NCBI RefSeq assembly: GCF_018403765.1
Contig: NZ_BOVQ01000005.1
Coordinates: forward strand, 62,001 to 126,000
DNA: 64,000 nt
Source of the DNA: Lactococcus nasutitermitis
GTDB lineage: Bacteria > Bacillota > Bacilli > Lactobacillales > Streptococcaceae
Direction: 5' to 3'
Each line of letters starts with the position of its first letter. Positions within the stretch are counted from its first letter, which is position 1. Positions 16,577-23,840 of this stretch are shown piece after piece. Under the pieces are notes generated by a model. The model made no database searches. It was not told the origin of the DNA and was given only the letters and a program-made list of their open reading frames with translations. The translations under genes and the position numbers were made by a program.

Positions 16577-18019
16577 ATGGGCTATTTTGATTATTCGTTA
16601 GAGCCACGCCGTGCCATACTCTTTGAAGATGTCAAGTCTAACTACGCGTCAATTGAGTGCCGAGAAAGAGGCTTAGACCCGTTGACAACTTCCCTTTGCG
16701 TGATGAGCCACAGCGACAACTCGATGGGGCTGATTCTGGCCTCTAGCCCAACTTTCAAAAAAGTTTTTGGCAAGTCAAACGTCGGAAGAAGTCATGAATT
16801 GCCCTTTTACCCGCAAACCCGTAAATTTAATTATAGCCGCTGGAATAAAACACATCGTGATTTTTATGGGAATGTAGAGCCGCCGAGTGAGGAATACGTC
16901 AAATTTATCGAGGATTGGGCGCGTGACACCTATATTGTTCCACCTCGTATGGGGCTCTATATTCAGTCTAATATCCAAGTCTTGAAAATCTTGGCGACCT
17001 TTACCTCAAGGGCAGAAATCCACCCTTATTCCATTGATGAGTCCTTTTTGGATGTGACCGAATCACTGGATTATTATTTTCCTGATGAGACAGATTACTA
17101 CAAGAAAATGGATTTAATGGCACAGAAGATTCAACGGACACTCTATTATCAAACAGGACTTTATGTGACGATTGGCATGGGCGATAATCCGCTTTTAGCC
17201 AAATTGGCGATGGATAACTACGCCAAACATAGCCAGAATATGCGAGCCTTGATTCGTTATGAAGATGTGGAAGAAAAAGTCTGGACGATAGAAGAAATGA
17301 CGGATTTTTGGGGGATTAGTAAGCGGACTAAGCGAAACTTTGAAAAAATCGGCATTTACTCCATTCGGGAATTAGCCAATGCGGACCCAGACATGATTAA
17401 ACGAGAGATGAAGACGATTGGCTTGCAACAATTCTTCCACGCCAATGGCATTGATGAGACGAGTATTCATGACCACTATCAAAAGGCTTCTACCAGTTTT
17501 GGCAATTCACAAATCTTACCGCGAGATTATACCAGACAGGGAGAAGTCGAAATCGTCTTAAAAGAGATGTGTGAGCAGGTGGCGGTGCGGCTGAGAAAAG
17601 AAAAAAAGGAAGCTACCTCTATTAGTTTCTTTGTTGGTTTTTCTGCAAAAGAACCGCGCAAAACGGTTCACGCTGCACGAGGGATTGAGCCGACGAACTC
17701 AACTGTAGAAATTCAGAGAATCGTGCTTCAACTGTTCAGGGAACGTTTTGAGGGCGGAGCGGTACGTCAAGTAGGGATTTCTGCCAATGGCCTGATTGAT
17801 ACACCTTTTCGGCTGATTTCCCTCTTTGATGAAGCCGAGGATGATAAGGTAATGGCGCGCCAGCACCAAGAGGAAAAAATTCAAGAAGCGATGGATAGGA
17901 TTCGTAAAAAGCAAGGCTTTACAGCCATACAAAGGGCCTCAATTTTGAAAAGAGGGTCGCGGGCGATTGAACGTAGTAAGCTGATTGGGGGACATTCGGC
18001 TGGTGGATTGGAGGACTGA
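16577..18019 (+). CDS. Y-family DNA polymerase (UmuC/UvrX-like)
   Basis: A 480-aa translesion polymerase of the ImpB/MucB/SamB family. Palm motif at the start (RAILFEDVKSNYASIECRERGL: first metal-binding Asp, steric-gate region YASIE), then YSIDESFLDVTE with the second acidic pair, GMGDNPLLAKLAMDNYAKH, and the helix-hairpin-helix thumb around FWGISKRTKRNFEKIGI. ATG at 16577 with AAGAGG upstream; an in-frame GTG at 16568 is less likely. The gene follows the HdiR-like repressor by 12 bp. Similar polymerases sit on lactococcal plasmids and conjugative elements and confer damage tolerance and mutability. Confidence 0.92.
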   Translation: MGYFDYSLEPRRAILFEDVKSNYASIECRERGLDPLTTSLCVMSHSDNSMGLILASSPTFKKVFGKSNVGRSHELPFYPQTRKFNYSRWNKTHRDFYGNVEPPSEEYVKFIEDWARDTYIVPPRMGLYIQSNIQVLKILATFTSRAEIHPYSIDESFLDVTESLDYYFPDETDYYKKMDLMAQKIQRTLYYQTGLYVTIGMGDNPLLAKLAMDNYAKHSQNMRALIRYEDVEEKVWTIEEMTDFWGISKRTKRNFEKIGIYSIRELANADPDMIKREMKTIGLQQFFHANGIDETSIHDHYQKASTSFGNSQILPRDYTRQGEVEIVLKEMCEQVAVRLRKEKKEATSISFFVGFSAKEPRKTVHAARGIEPTNSTVEIQRIVLQLFRERFEGGAVRQVGISANGLIDTPFRLISLFDEAEDDKVMARQHQEEKIQEAMDRIRKKQGFTAIQRASILKRGSRAIERSKLIGGHSAGGLED

Positions 18020-18020
18020 A

Positions 18021-18422
18021 TTGAGTATTATTGAAGGAACAAAACGTGTGGATCGTTCTTATAGCCCATTTGAAGCAATCCGCAACTATCAAGACCGACG
18101 TGTCATGAAGTGGAACCCATTCGCAACGGCCGAACTTGCGGCAACACACAGAGAATACTATCAATCAACGCAAATAGAGCAACCTGAGACTACCTTGGAA
18201 CCAGATGAAATTAGTTTTCGGCTATTATTTGCTTTAAGCTCTGGGAAAGTGATTCGGGTTTTTCTTAAAGACGGTTTTGGCTCAAAACAGGTTAAAGGTC
18301 GTATTTATGGGCTAGGAGAGAACCATCAAATCATTATAAAAACCTTAGACGGACACTATCAAGAGCTATCTGGGAATCATATTTTGAATATTATCCTAGA
18401 GGAAGATTCAGAAATTCAATGA
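18021..18422 (+). CDS. YolD-like protein
   Basis: A 133-aa protein with the YolD-like signature NYQDRRVMKWNPFATAELAA near residues 25-45. The TTG at 18021 directly follows the polymerase stop and has GGAGG at 18009-18014; an in-frame codon at 17985 lies inside the polymerase gene and is rejected. YolD-like proteins are regularly paired with UvrX-type polymerases and are thought to act with them in translesion synthesis. The C-terminal half (about 60-133) looks like a small beta-rich domain. Confidence 0.8.
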   Translation: MSIIEGTKRVDRSYSPFEAIRNYQDRRVMKWNPFATAELAATHREYYQSTQIEQPETTLEPDEISFRLLFALSSGKVIRVFLKDGFGSKQVKGRIYGLGENHQIIIKTLDGHYQELSGNHILNIILEEDSEIQ

Positions 18423-18438
18423 AAGGAAGAAATCTCAA

Positions 18439-19389
18439 ATGGAAAATCCAGAAAGTGAAAGGAGAGGCGAGACAGCTGTCCTTTCAAAACGTCGGACGAT
18501 TAAGCAGATTACTGACCCGTTGGAAAAGCAGAAAGCTCTACAAGCCACCATGCAACGCTTAAATGATAAATATGGAGATGATTTAATCATGAACGAGTCA
18601 GCCAAGAAAGAAATGCGCGTCCAAGCTCTCCCGTCTGGTATTTTGTCCCTCGATCTTGCCATGGGAATTGGCGGTTATCCGCGTGGGCGCTTGATTGAAG
18701 TGTTTGGGGCAGAATCCAGTGGCAAGACAACGGTTGCCTTACACGCCGTTGCCCAAGCACAAAAATTGGGTGGCATTGCGGCTTATATTGATGTCGAAAA
18801 CTCACTAGACCCTGACTATGCAGAGAGTATTGGAGTGAATCTTGATGATTTGATTTTCTCACAGCCTGATTCAGGCGAAAAGGCATTTGACGCTTTAGAA
18901 GAACTGGTCAAGACAGGGGCGTTAGATCTTATCGTGATTGATTCAGTCGCCGCATTGATCCCACAAGCTGAGATTGATGGGGTTAATCCACAGGCAGAAC
19001 TGGCTAAGATGATGTCGGAGCGTTTAAAGCGGATTGTGTCATTGGTCAATAAGAGCAAAACAGTAGTACTATTTATCAATCAAGTACGGTCAAATTTGTC
19101 AGGTTTTCTTGGTACGGGGGAAACGACACCAGGCGGCAAAGCCCTAAAATTCTATACTTCTATCCGGATTGAAGTAAAAACTTCTGAGAAAATCAAACAG
19201 GGAGAGCTGGCGATTGGGAAGAAAACCACCCTAACGACGGTTAAAAATAAGGTGGCTTCGCCATTTAAAAAAGCAGTGGTAGAAAATATTTGGGGTGAGG
19301 GATTTGCGCCTACGGTCGATATTGTCACTTGTGCGGCAAAGGCTGATGTTGTCCAACAATCTGGAAAATGGTATAGCTTTAAGGGGTAG
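18439..19389 (+). CDS. RecA paralogue, cut short by an in-frame TAG
   Basis: A 316-aa RecA-family recombinase. Walker A GAESSGKTT, Walker B LIVIDSVAALIP, loop L1 and L2 region FINQVRSNLSGFLGTGETTPGGKALKFY, and an N-terminal helix MQRLNDKYGDDLIM. Chromosomal RecA is nearer 350-390 aa. After GKWYSFKG comes TAG (19387-19389), and the same frame continues without interruption as KIGNGIFEVKDYL and on to LGLTK and a second TAG at 19495-19497, clearly the missing RecA C-terminal part. So this is either a nonsense mutant or a readthrough gene. It belongs to the SOS cassette and resembles plasmid-borne lactococcal RecA proteins. Confidence 0.9.
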   Translation: MENPESERRGETAVLSKRRTIKQITDPLEKQKALQATMQRLNDKYGDDLIMNESAKKEMRVQALPSGILSLDLAMGIGGYPRGRLIEVFGAESSGKTTVALHAVAQAQKLGGIAAYIDVENSLDPDYAESIGVNLDDLIFSQPDSGEKAFDALEELVKTGALDLIVIDSVAALIPQAEIDGVNPQAELAKMMSERLKRIVSLVNKSKTVVLFINQVRSNLSGFLGTGETTPGGKALKFYTSIRIEVKTSEKIKQGELAIGKKTTLTTVKNKVASPFKKAVVENIWGEGFAPTVDIVTCAAKADVVQQSGKWYSFKG

Positions 19390-19497
19390 AAAATCGGAAA
19401 TGGAATTTTTGAAGTGAAGGACTACCTCAAAATTCACAGTCAGGTGCTTTATATGATTGAGGAGAATACACGGCAAAAGTTAGGGCTAACAAAATAG
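19390..19497 (+). pseudogene. In-frame 3' remainder of the RecA paralogue
   Basis: Reading on in the recA frame past TAG gives 35 sense codons of typical RecA C-terminal sequence (KIGNGIFEVKDYL ... VLYMIEENTRQK) before a TAG at 19495. One base change, such as GAG to TAG (KGEKIGNG), would explain the split. No ribosome site precedes it, so it is not a separate gene. Confidence 0.8.
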
Positions 19498-19524
19498 AGA
19501 TAAGTTAATTCCAAGGAGAGAGTC

Positions 19525-21309
19525 ATGGAAAAAGATATTTCGTTCACGCAGTACATCAAAAAGCATTTCTTGTCAGCGTTATTTAACGCAGTGAATGCTC
19601 ATCTGGAAAAGACCAGTCACGATTCATTACAAGATTTAGAGGTTCGCACGGTTTACATAGAGGATGTGCCTTTAATGCGGCTAAACTTTGATGTGGTGGT
19701 TGTCGCAAAGCTTGTGATGGGAGAAAATCTTTTTGACTCTTGGTTGCGGATTTCTTGTACAGGAGATTTAGAAAAGCGGTTAGAAGATTTTCAGGTCTTG
19801 TCCGTTTCTGCTTATCAAGGAAAACCTTCTTATCAAAAGCCATTATCTGATACTTTACTTCCTTACCTTCATCGCAAGCAGCTTGACGAAGTGGCAAGTG
19901 GAATTATCAAACAGTATTATCCCGAAGCGTTGCTCACGAACCAAGTGCTAGATGCCATGAAATTTGCTCAGAACTTGGGGCTGGACATTAAAATGCGAAA
20001 GCTCAGTAAAGCGGGGACAATCTTTGGGGAGACCATTTTTACAGATACAAAGGTAGAAATTTACGATAAAATTTCTGATAGTATGGTGGAGGAAGAGATT
20101 AAAGGTGGCACCATTCTGATTGACCCCAGCCATTATCTCACGCGAAATTATGGGGCAGTCAATAATACGATTGTCCATGAATGTGTCCATTGGTTGTTAC
20201 ACCGCAAGACTTTTACCCTTGCTCGGCTTTTTCAACCCAAAATGCGCTTTCTAAGAAGTTCTTTCAGTAATAAAACGACCCTAGACTGGATTGAGTGGCA
20301 AGCCAATACGTTGACCCCAAGACTTCAAATGCCACTTGTCCCTTTCAAGGATAAAGTGATAGAACTACAAGGAGTTTATCACTACCTCAGTGGCGAGCAA
20401 TCAAATTTGATTGGCGAAATGATTTATGTCATTGATAGCTTGGCTAACTTTTATCACGTCTCAAAAATGGCCGCTAAAATTCGATTGCTTGATGCAGGTT
20501 TTGAGGAGGCACGCGGTATTTACAAATATGTGGACGGTCATTATGTCCAACCTTATGTTTTCAAACGAGGTACACTCACTCAAACACAAACTTTTGCAAT
20601 TTCTTTAGAGGAGGCAATTCGCCAAAGTGCAACAAACAAGGAACTTCAGGAGAAACTTGATACAGGAAATTACCTTTATGTGGATTCCCATTTTTGTTTG
20701 AATGACCCGAAGTATCTCCAAACAAATAAGTTCGGAAGGATGGAACTGAAAGAGTATGCGCGACTTCACATGGAAGAATGTTGCCTCATTTTTGAACTGG
20801 TTGTCCAAGATAAAAAAGCCAACACTTGCTTTGATGAAGTGCTTTATCGAGACGCCAATCAGGAAATTCGTTTTGAGGCACACTTCATCAATAAGAAAAA
20901 TGTGGACGAAAAGTATCTCATTCGCCATCGCATGATTGAACTTCAAAATCTTGCGATTTCTCTGCCTGGGAGCTTTTCAGGAACCGTTTCAAAACTGATT
21001 GAATGGTCGGAGTTAACACTCTCCAAAGTGGAGGAACAGTCCTTGATTAGTGAGCGGACGCTTTATCGGATGCGAACTGATGAAAATTATAATGTCTCGC
21101 TTGAATTGATACTTCAGCTGTGTATTGGGCTACATTTGCCTCCAGAAATTAGCACTATTCTTATTTCTCGGTCAAGCAAACGGTTAGGGAATATGGAACT
21201 GCACTTTCTTTACCGTTTCTTGCTCAACTGTTGCTATACCAGTACCATCTTTGAGTGTAATGACATCTTGGAAGCGCAGGGGTTTGGTCGGCTGGGCAAA
21301 GAAAGTTAA
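19525..21309 (+). CDS. Large ImmA/IrrE-type metallopeptidase with C-terminal HTH-like region
   Basis: A 594-aa protein with zinc-peptidase motif HECVH (His218, Glu219, His222) in NNTIVHECVHWLLHRK, preceded by TILIDPSHYLTRN, the pattern of ImmA/IrrE (DUF955) peptidases, which usually cleave a partner repressor. The C-terminal 100 residues (LIEWSELTLSKVEEQSLISE-RTLYRMRTDENYNVSLELILQLCIGL) look like an XRE-type DNA-binding domain. At nearly 600 aa it is much longer than phage ImmA proteins. Good ribosome site (CAAGGAGAG). It lies between the recA paralogue and the integration genes and may relieve repression by the HdiR-like protein; this link is inferred. Confidence 0.75.
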   Translation: MEKDISFTQYIKKHFLSALFNAVNAHLEKTSHDSLQDLEVRTVYIEDVPLMRLNFDVVVVAKLVMGENLFDSWLRISCTGDLEKRLEDFQVLSVSAYQGKPSYQKPLSDTLLPYLHRKQLDEVASGIIKQYYPEALLTNQVLDAMKFAQNLGLDIKMRKLSKAGTIFGETIFTDTKVEIYDKISDSMVEEEIKGGTILIDPSHYLTRNYGAVNNTIVHECVHWLLHRKTFTLARLFQPKMRFLRSSFSNKTTLDWIEWQANTLTPRLQMPLVPFKDKVIELQGVYHYLSGEQSNLIGEMIYVIDSLANFYHVSKMAAKIRLLDAGFEEARGIYKYVDGHYVQPYVFKRGTLTQTQTFAISLEEAIRQSATNKELQEKLDTGNYLYVDSHFCLNDPKYLQTNKFGRMELKEYARLHMEECCLIFELVVQDKKANTCFDEVLYRDANQEIRFEAHFINKKNVDEKYLIRHRMIELQNLAISLPGSFSGTVSKLIEWSELTLSKVEEQSLISERTLYRMRTDENYNVSLELILQLCIGLHLPPEISTILISRSSKRLGNMELHFLYRFLLNCCYTSTIFECNDILEAQGFGRLGKES

Positions 21310-21323
21310 AAATTTTTTAGTTT

Positions 21324-21344
21324 ATCCGCCACCCGATGGCGGAT
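21324..21344. repeat. Hairpin ATCCGCCA/TGGCGGAT
   Basis: An 8-bp perfect stem with a CCCGA loop just after the metallopeptidase gene. Its left arm TTATCCGCCAC recurs at about 21420-21431, so it may be a protein-binding site (relaxase or integrase arm) rather than a terminator. Confidence 0.45.
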
Positions 21345-21370
21345 TGAAAACCTATAGTAGCAAGGATTAC

Positions 21371-21403
21371 AGAGCATTTCTTTTTTGAGAAATGCTCTTT
21401 TTG
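21371..21403 (+). terminator. Intrinsic terminator after the SOS cassette
   Basis: AGAGCATTTCT and its exact complement AGAAATGCTCT (11-bp stem, loop TTTTTG) followed by TTTTT. It would end transcription of the 15788-21309 gene group. Confidence 0.85.
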
Positions 21404-21591
21404 GCGCGGTTAAGCGAAAGTTATCCGCCACGGGATGTCCTGTTCATTTGTTTTTATATCGCTAAAATAGAATGTAGAGAAGGGATAAAACGTTCTCTCA
21501 TTGTGAATATTAAATCTGTAAGGCAAAACTTACGAGAGGGAGAGAGCCAAGGACTGCGCCCGCTATATAAAAACACCGTTATCACATTTTG

Positions 21592-21657
21592 TACAAACGT
21601 TCCGATGGAGAAAATCAAAAGGAATTTTGATTGCGGGTTCGATTCCCGTCGTTTGTA
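21592..21657 (+). other. tRNA-like element
   Basis: TACAAACG (21592-21599) pairs with CGTTTGTA (21650-21657) like an acceptor stem. Immediately 5' of the 3' arm is a textbook T-arm, GCGGG-TTCGATT-CCCGT (21633-21649), including the B-box sequence GGTTCGATTCC. Between lies a hairpin AATCAAAA-GGAA-TTTTGATT. There is no proper D-arm, the middle stem is 8 bp with a 4-base loop, and no variable loop is left, so this is not an ordinary tRNA. It may be a decayed tRNA, an attachment-site relic or a tRNA mimic. The surrounding 21404-21591 and 21658-21694 hold no gene. Confidence 0.5.
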
Positions 21658-21694
21658 TTCTTCGAAGAAAATCACAATAGGAAAAGAGAGTATT

Positions 21695-21940
21695 ATGAAC
21701 TACTACGAACAACAATTAGAACGTTTCCGTCGGAATTTCAACTTTAGTTTTAAGATTTATGAGGGGCGACCTTTGGAGCAAAAGACGCTTTGCCTGCAAA
21801 TGAAAGATAAAGTAGAGCATTTTCGGATTCCAAAGAACTATGCCATGCTCTATCGTACTCGTCAACAACTGGTGAATTATATTCAAGACACTTATTTGGA
21901 AGTTCAAACACAAGAGAGGACAGGAAAATATGGACACTAA
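21695..21940 (+). CDS. Small hypothetical protein of the integration module
   Basis: An 81-aa basic protein (MNYYEQQLERFRRNFNFSFKIYEG ... QTQERTGKYGH) with no family I recognise. It has a ribosome site (AAAAGAGAG), and its end overlaps the excisionase-like gene by 11 bp, so the two are co-translated. By position beside the excisionase and integrase it could be an accessory recombination or control protein. No membrane segments. Confidence 0.6.
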   Translation: MNYYEQQLERFRRNFNFSFKIYEGRPLEQKTLCLQMKDKVEHFRIPKNYAMLYRTRQQLVNYIQDTYLEVQTQERTGKYGH

Positions 21941-22180
21941 GACAGAAATCACCCCCAAAAAGAAAATGGTCAAGCTTTACGGCACTAAGCAAGAAATTGC
22001 TTATATCTTTGGCGTCAACGTGAAGACTTTGGCCAATGATTTAACAGCGATGCGGCGATTGCCAGAGTTCTCCAGTTATGTCCTAAACGTGGGACATAAC
22101 TGGAGAATATCTCAGTCAAAGGCTATGAGGAATATCTTCAGTATCTGGCTCGTGAGCAACAAGAAAAGCAGCTGTGGTGA
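21930..22180 (+). pseudogene. Excisionase-like gene with a frameshift
   Basis: The first 55-60 codons encode a small DNA-binding protein (LYGTKQEIAYIFGVNVKTLANDLTAM, a helix-turn-helix of excisionase type, then VGHNWRIS). After about 22115 the original frame runs on into meaningless sequence to 22346, while the +1-shifted frame reads SVKGYEEYLQYLAREQQEKQLW and stops at 22178-22180, a natural continuation. A small indel in ATATCTCAGTC explains it. The element may therefore be unable to excise, unless frameshifting is programmed. Confidence 0.65.
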
Positions 22181-22237
22181 TGCCAAAAATAATGCTAAGT
22201 CGTGCTTTAAACCTCGACGAAGTAAAGTTTTAAATGG

Positions 22238-22268
22238 TATAATAGGAGTGTTCAATACGCTCCTTTTT
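22238..22268 (+). promoter_or_regulatory. Integrase promoter -10 and leader hairpin
   Basis: TATAAT (22238-22243) is followed at once by AGGAGTGT-TCAAT-ACGCTCCT and TTTTT, a terminator-like hairpin 25 bp before the integrase start codon. It could terminate incoming transcripts or attenuate integrase expression. No clear -35 was seen. Confidence 0.55.
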
Positions 22269-22290
22269 GTGAGACAAGAAGGAGACAAAA

Positions 22291-23544
22291 ATGGCAACAA
22301 AAGATGGCTTGAGGTATTATCCAGAAAAGGCTTCAGGCACCTATAAATATCGCATCGTAATGGACTATTATCACCCTTTTGAGGACAAGTGGAAACAGGT
22401 CACTTGCGGCTCTAATAGTGTGACCAAAGGTGCATTGGACGCGGCAAAGCCGAAGCTTGAGCAGAAAGTGCGGAGGATTTTAGACGGTTTTAATAAGAAA
22501 AAGAAGAACCTGACTGTAAGTGAAGCGCTCGATGAATGGTACAAATTCCGTGATGGTTCGGTGGCTGTGGGGACTCATACAGACGACATTGACAATACCC
22601 GTGTGTTCAAGTCAACCTTTGGCAAATGGCAGCTAGTCAAGCTTGAAAAAGATCACATCAAAGACTATTTGATGAAATTGAAAGTCGCACCTAGTTCTCG
22701 CAAGAATTATCGGAGTAAACTTAATTTGTTTTTCCAATTCTGTGAAGATGAAGGGTATATTAAAGAAAGTCCAATGTATCGGGTGCGCCTCCCAAGACAC
22801 AAGGAAACGCTTGAAGAAAAGCAAAAACGTGAGGATAAGTATTTCACGGTTGAAGAAATGCGAATTTTACTTGATGCAATGGAAGAAAGAGCGGATCGTT
22901 CTACGACAGAAACAGCCAAGAACAATAAGTGGAGACGACGGATGTTCATTGAATTTCAATTCTCTATTGGCGACCGTATTTCTGAGTCACTCGGCTTACG
23001 CTATCAGGATATTGACTTTCAACAGGGCGTGATTTATCTGAAAACGCAGCTTGATGTCAATTCGTCTGTTACCAATCCTAAAGTCAAACCCTTAAAAACT
23101 ACTCAATCAGAGCGAAGCATTGTTTTAAAGAAACGAGAAATTGAGATCTTGTCATGGTTTTGGGAAAGGAACCATGACGGGAATGATTTTGTCTTTGTCC
23201 AAGAAAATGATCACTTATTGAGTCAGACCTTGATTAACGACTATCTCAAAACTTTCCATGATGTTCTTCCCTATAAACTCATCACTTCTTTTGTTTCTCA
23301 CGCGATGCGCCATAGTAATGTGCTCGTACAAAAAGAACTAGGTGTTGATGAGCAGATTATCGTAGCACGAGGGGGCTGGGCGGATACCCAGATGATTAGT
23401 CGGGTGTACGGTCGCCATGTCACGCCTATTCTTCTTGAAAAAGCCGACCACGTGCTCAAAGATTTCTCCGTCAGAAATTCACAAAAAATTCACGAAAAAA
23501 TTAGGAATATTGAGGAATTATCGGGAGAAGCTGCCAGAGCATGA
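22291..23544 (+). CDS. Tyrosine recombinase (island integrase)
   Basis: A 417-aa phage-type integrase with an AP2-like arm-binding N-terminus, a SAM-like core-binding domain (about 75-170) and a C-terminal catalytic domain. Catalytic residues are the Arg in GDRISESLGLRYQDID, the Lys region LKTTQSERSIVL, HAMRHSN (His-x-x-Arg), the Trp of GGWADTQ and the Tyr of SRVYGRHV. ATG at 22291 after AGAAGGAG. It lies next to guaA, where a 57-bp gene-end repeat marks the attachment site. The C-terminal tail (after about 385) is longer than usual and charged. Confidence 0.92.
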   Translation: MATKDGLRYYPEKASGTYKYRIVMDYYHPFEDKWKQVTCGSNSVTKGALDAAKPKLEQKVRRILDGFNKKKKNLTVSEALDEWYKFRDGSVAVGTHTDDIDNTRVFKSTFGKWQLVKLEKDHIKDYLMKLKVAPSSRKNYRSKLNLFFQFCEDEGYIKESPMYRVRLPRHKETLEEKQKREDKYFTVEEMRILLDAMEERADRSTTETAKNNKWRRRMFIEFQFSIGDRISESLGLRYQDIDFQQGVIYLKTQLDVNSSVTNPKVKPLKTTQSERSIVLKKREIEILSWFWERNHDGNDFVFVQENDHLLSQTLINDYLKTFHDVLPYKLITSFVSHAMRHSNVLVQKELGVDEQIIVARGGWADTQMISRVYGRHVTPILLEKADHVLKDFSVRNSQKIHEKIRNIEELSGEAARA

Positions 23545-23713
23545 AATCAAAGAAGTCAGACAAACAGGGCTTTTGGGAAGTATGAGGAAGATAACGACAA
23601 AAGTCCCTACTTTTTATTATAAATTTAGCATAATTTAAATAGTTTTAGATGTTTATATAACCTGTTGAGTGCAGAAAAATTAAGGTTTCTCGCTTTAAAG
23701 CAACACTTATCAC

Positions 23714-23770
23714 TATTCCCACTCGACAGTAGCAGGTGGTTTACTCGTGATGTCGTACACTATGCGGTTG
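23714..23770. repeat. Attachment-site copy of the guaA 3' end
   Basis: This 57-bp stretch is identical to 23842-23898 and, read on the minus strand, encodes the last residues of GuaA and its stop. It lies between the integrase and guaA. The 71 bp separating the copies contains an inverted repeat (GCGAC-TTTA-GTCGC) and no gene. Positions 23545-23713 likewise hold no gene. Confidence 0.85.
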
Positions 23771-23840
23771 CGATTCGACTAGCGACTTTAGTCGCGTAGC
23801 GAGAATGGACAGACCGCCAAGGGACAGTACCGCAAACACA

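Larger units (their letters stand above)
1..23770. mobile_element. Genomic island integrated at the 3' end of guaA (right part)
   Basis: A tyrosine integrase at 22291-23544 lies next to guaA, and a 57-bp copy of the guaA 3' end (23714-23770) is repeated at 23842-23898, where it is the real gene end. guaA is an established integration site for genomic islands. Cargo is a biosynthetic cluster (157-15477) and a plasmid-like SOS/recombination cassette (15788-22180). The two cargo blocks differ in base composition, the left being clearly more AT-rich, so the island is a mosaic. No other guaA repeat was found to the left, so the distal end lies beyond the window. Whether the cluster belongs to the same transfer unit as the integrase is inferred. 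Confidence 0.75.
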
